Shown here: one piece after another, positions 13,239 through 14,697 of the stretch
Position numbering within the stretch: position 1 is the first letter of the stretch
Layout: every line of letters begins with the position of its first letter
Assembly (NCBI GenBank): GCA_937898625.1
Contig: CALEJF010000001.1
Span: 1-14,697 of the forward strand
Length of the DNA stretch: 14,697 nt
Origin: an uncultured Clostridia bacterium
GTDB lineage: Bacteria; Bacillota; Clostridia; Oscillospirales; Acutalibacteraceae
Direction: 5' to 3'
Made by a program: the position numbers and the translations under genes
The notes under the pieces: model-generated
Told to the model about the DNA's origin: nothing
Database searches by the model: none
What the model saw: the letters and a program-made list of their open reading frames with translations, nothing else

Positions 13239-14527
13239 AGGTTACTTGTAGCGGGATTGTTGATTAACTCACCCTCTTCAGTAAATCTTGAGCCGTGGCA
13301 AGGGCAATCCCAACTATGCTCGGCTGAATTCCATTTTAATGCACAACCTAAATGCGGACAGCGCTTTTTTGATGGTGTTAAAATTCCCACAGTTGACTCA
13401 AAAATATTTATAGGTAATTGTGTTGTCAAAACACTTCTTGATGGATTGAAAAGTTCTTCATAGTCATTCTTTTTGTTAAGAATAATATCGCAAAGCAATT
13501 CTGCAGATACCATAGAAGATGTCATTCCCCATTTATTAAAACCTGTTGCCACAAGAACATTGGGAATTCTGTCAGAATATCTGCCGATGTATGGGACGGA
13601 ATCAAGGCTCATACAGTCCTGAGTCGCCCATTGGTATTTTATAGGGTTGGACGGGTAGTGAATTGCCGAAAAGGCACGAAGTTCACGATAATTTCCACCA
13701 TCTTTGCCTGTTCTGTGGTCTCCGCCACCTATTAACAAGTAATTCTCATAATTACGGAAGGACATTCCTTTTTTTGCCTCATCAACATACATTCCATCAA
13801 TTTCAGGTCCATTCTCAATAGCAATTACATAGGACCTTTCCTGAAAAAGTTTTAGAGAATACATACCAAATTTGTTCATAAAGGGAAAGTGTGTTGCTAC
13901 AATAAAATAATCGGCTGTAATTTTTCTGTCCTGTGTAAAAGCCTGATTTTCACGGATTTCAATGACCTTTGTGTTTTCATAAATCTTTAAGTCTTTTGCG
14001 ATATATGATAAAAACTTTAAAGGATTAAACTGTGCCTGATTTGGAAATATAACTGCTCCTGCAATTTCCACCGGCACGGGAATTTCACCGCAAAAGTCGG
14101 GGTTATATCCAAGACGCACCAACGCGTGAAGCTCTTTTTCAATTTTTCTTACATTATTCACTGAGTAAACATAATTTTTCTTGTTTTCAAAATCGCAGGA
14201 TATTTCTTTGCACATTTCACGGTATTTTTTTACTGCACTCTCGTTTGCCTTGAGATACATCTCTGCTTTTTCAATACCGAAATGGTTAATCAGTTTGTCG
14301 TAAATAAGACCGTGCTGTGAGGTTATTTTTGCTGTTGTATTTTGTGTAACACCCTTACACACTCTGTCTGCCTCAAGCACAACACAGTCAACGCCTTTTT
14401 GCTTTAACATATAAGCAGAAAGAATACCTGTTATTCCACCACCTATAATTGCAACCTGAGTTTTAATGTCCTCATTAAGTTTTGGAAACTCTTTAAATTC
14501 CGAATTCGCTGTCCATACAGATAACAT
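13229..14527 (-). CDS. FAD-dependent oxidoreductase (DAO type) with C-terminal Rieske [2Fe-2S] domain
   Basis: A 432-residue protein. The N-terminal domain is a D-amino-acid-oxidase/glycine-oxidase type flavoprotein: VAIIGGGITG at about 25-34, then VLEADRVCKGVTQNTTAKITSQHG. NVLVATGFNKWGMTSSM is the C-terminal FAD contact. The last 45 residues form a Rieske cluster site, CPHLGC plus CPCHGSRF (two Cys and two His ligands and the two extra Cys), close to the consensus CTHLGC...CPCHGS. It probably passes electrons from FAD to the iron-sulphur cluster; the substrate is unknown. I chose the ATG at 14527 because AGGTG is 6 nt upstream; a GTG at 14536 overlaps that site. The protein ends shortly after the Rieske loop, which is usual for the family. 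No clear promoter was found upstream. Confidence 0.93.
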   Translation of the reverse strand: MLSVWTANSEFKEFPKLNEDIKTQVAIIGGGITGILSAYMLKQKGVDCVVLEADRVCKGVTQNTTAKITSQHGLIYDKLINHFGIEKAEMYLKANESAVKKYREMCKEISCDFENKKNYVYSVNNVRKIEKELHALVRLGYNPDFCGEIPVPVEIAGAVIFPNQAQFNPLKFLSYIAKDLKIYENTKVIEIRENQAFTQDRKITADYFIVATHFPFMNKFGMYSLKLFQERSYVIAIENGPEIDGMYVDEAKKGMSFRNYENYLLIGGGDHRTGKDGGNYRELRAFSAIHYPSNPIKYQWATQDCMSLDSVPYIGRYSDRIPNVLVATGFNKWGMTSSMVSAELLCDIILNKKNDYEELFNPSRSVLTTQLPINIFESTVGILTPSKKRCPHLGCALKWNSAEHSWDCPCHGSRFTEEGELINNPATSNLKK

Positions 14528-14600
14528 ATAAATCACCTGTAATAGTATTGACGAAAATCAGTTATTCATTCTTCATTGAGAGAAGTTAAAGGTTTGTTTT

Positions 14601-14628
14601 TTGACATTGATACTGTTTAAATTATAAT
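14601..14628 (+). promoter_or_regulatory. Consensus promoter reading out of the window
   Basis: Full-consensus -35 TTGACA (14601-14606) and -10 TATAAT (14623-14628) with a 16-bp spacer. It points right, away from the flavoprotein gene, into the repeat fragment and whatever gene lies beyond 14697. Confidence 0.6.
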
Positions 14629-14640
14629 TCGATAATTTGG

Positions 14641-14697
14641 AGGTTTGTCGGGCTCTTTTCCGCCCCATCTCCGAGGGGGCTGTCGAGCGTAGCGAGA
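14641..14697. repeat. Fragment of a GC-rich intergenic repeat
   Basis: The final bases, including GGGGGCTGTCGAGCGTAGCG, are markedly GC-rich compared with the rest of the window and non-coding. The tail resembles a dispersed repeat that I recall from Faecalibacterium-related genomes (CTGTCGAGCGTAGCGAGAC followed by TGAGGGAG). It is cut by the window end. The palindrome at 1-20 may be part of the same family. Confidence 0.5.

Overview
The window is AT-rich, gene-dense chromosomal DNA from an anaerobic, spore-forming Firmicute, most likely a gut clostridium of the Oscillospirales type. The main support is a compact spoIIA sporulation operon (spoIIAA-spoIIAB-spoIIAC), strong AAGGAGG ribosome binding sites, consensus sigma-A promoters, and a zinc-ribbon/PASTA kinase-like protein of a kind common in Clostridia. 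GC-rich intergenic repeat fragments at both window edges fit the same group. No phage, transposase, CRISPR or rRNA is seen.

Layout. (a) 1-1069: tRNA-Arg(ACG) on the minus strand. A 17-bp copy of its 3' end lies 861 bp further downstream. Between the two copies sit a terminator, an array of short ATGATGT repeats, and one nucleotidyltransferase gene whose stop codon lies 8 nt from the distal copy. This looks like a single-gene cassette inserted at the tRNA 3' end; it carries no recombinase. (b) 1159-2127: an L-asparaginase-like gene with its own promoter and an apparent substitution of the catalytic lysine. (c) 2192-3589: spoIIA operon with overlapping genes, giving the forespore sigma-F switch. 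(d) 3661-5862: a large lipoprotein resembling the DUF5696 family. (e) 5930-7591: a membrane-anchored zinc-ribbon/kinase-like/PASTA protein that has lost every canonical catalytic motif (pseudokinase). (f) 7688-10904: a three-gene minus-strand operon (DtxR/MntR-type metalloregulator, BaiN/HI0933-type flavoprotein, COG2509 flavoprotein) with an iron-box-like palindrome inside its promoter. (g) 11017-13208: an XRE regulator divergent from an alpha/beta hydrolase plus SGNH/GDSL esterase pair, with back-to-back promoters sharing an inverted repeat. (h) 13229-14527: a DAO-type flavoprotein with a C-terminal Rieske domain, sharing a bidirectional terminator with the esterase. (i) 14528-14697: a consensus promoter pointing out of the window and a GC-rich repeat fragment.

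Most of the window is ordinary housekeeping and sporulation content. The parts that stand out are the tRNA-flanked cassette at the left end and the PASTA pseudokinase. Family names come from recognising motifs by eye; no database search was run.
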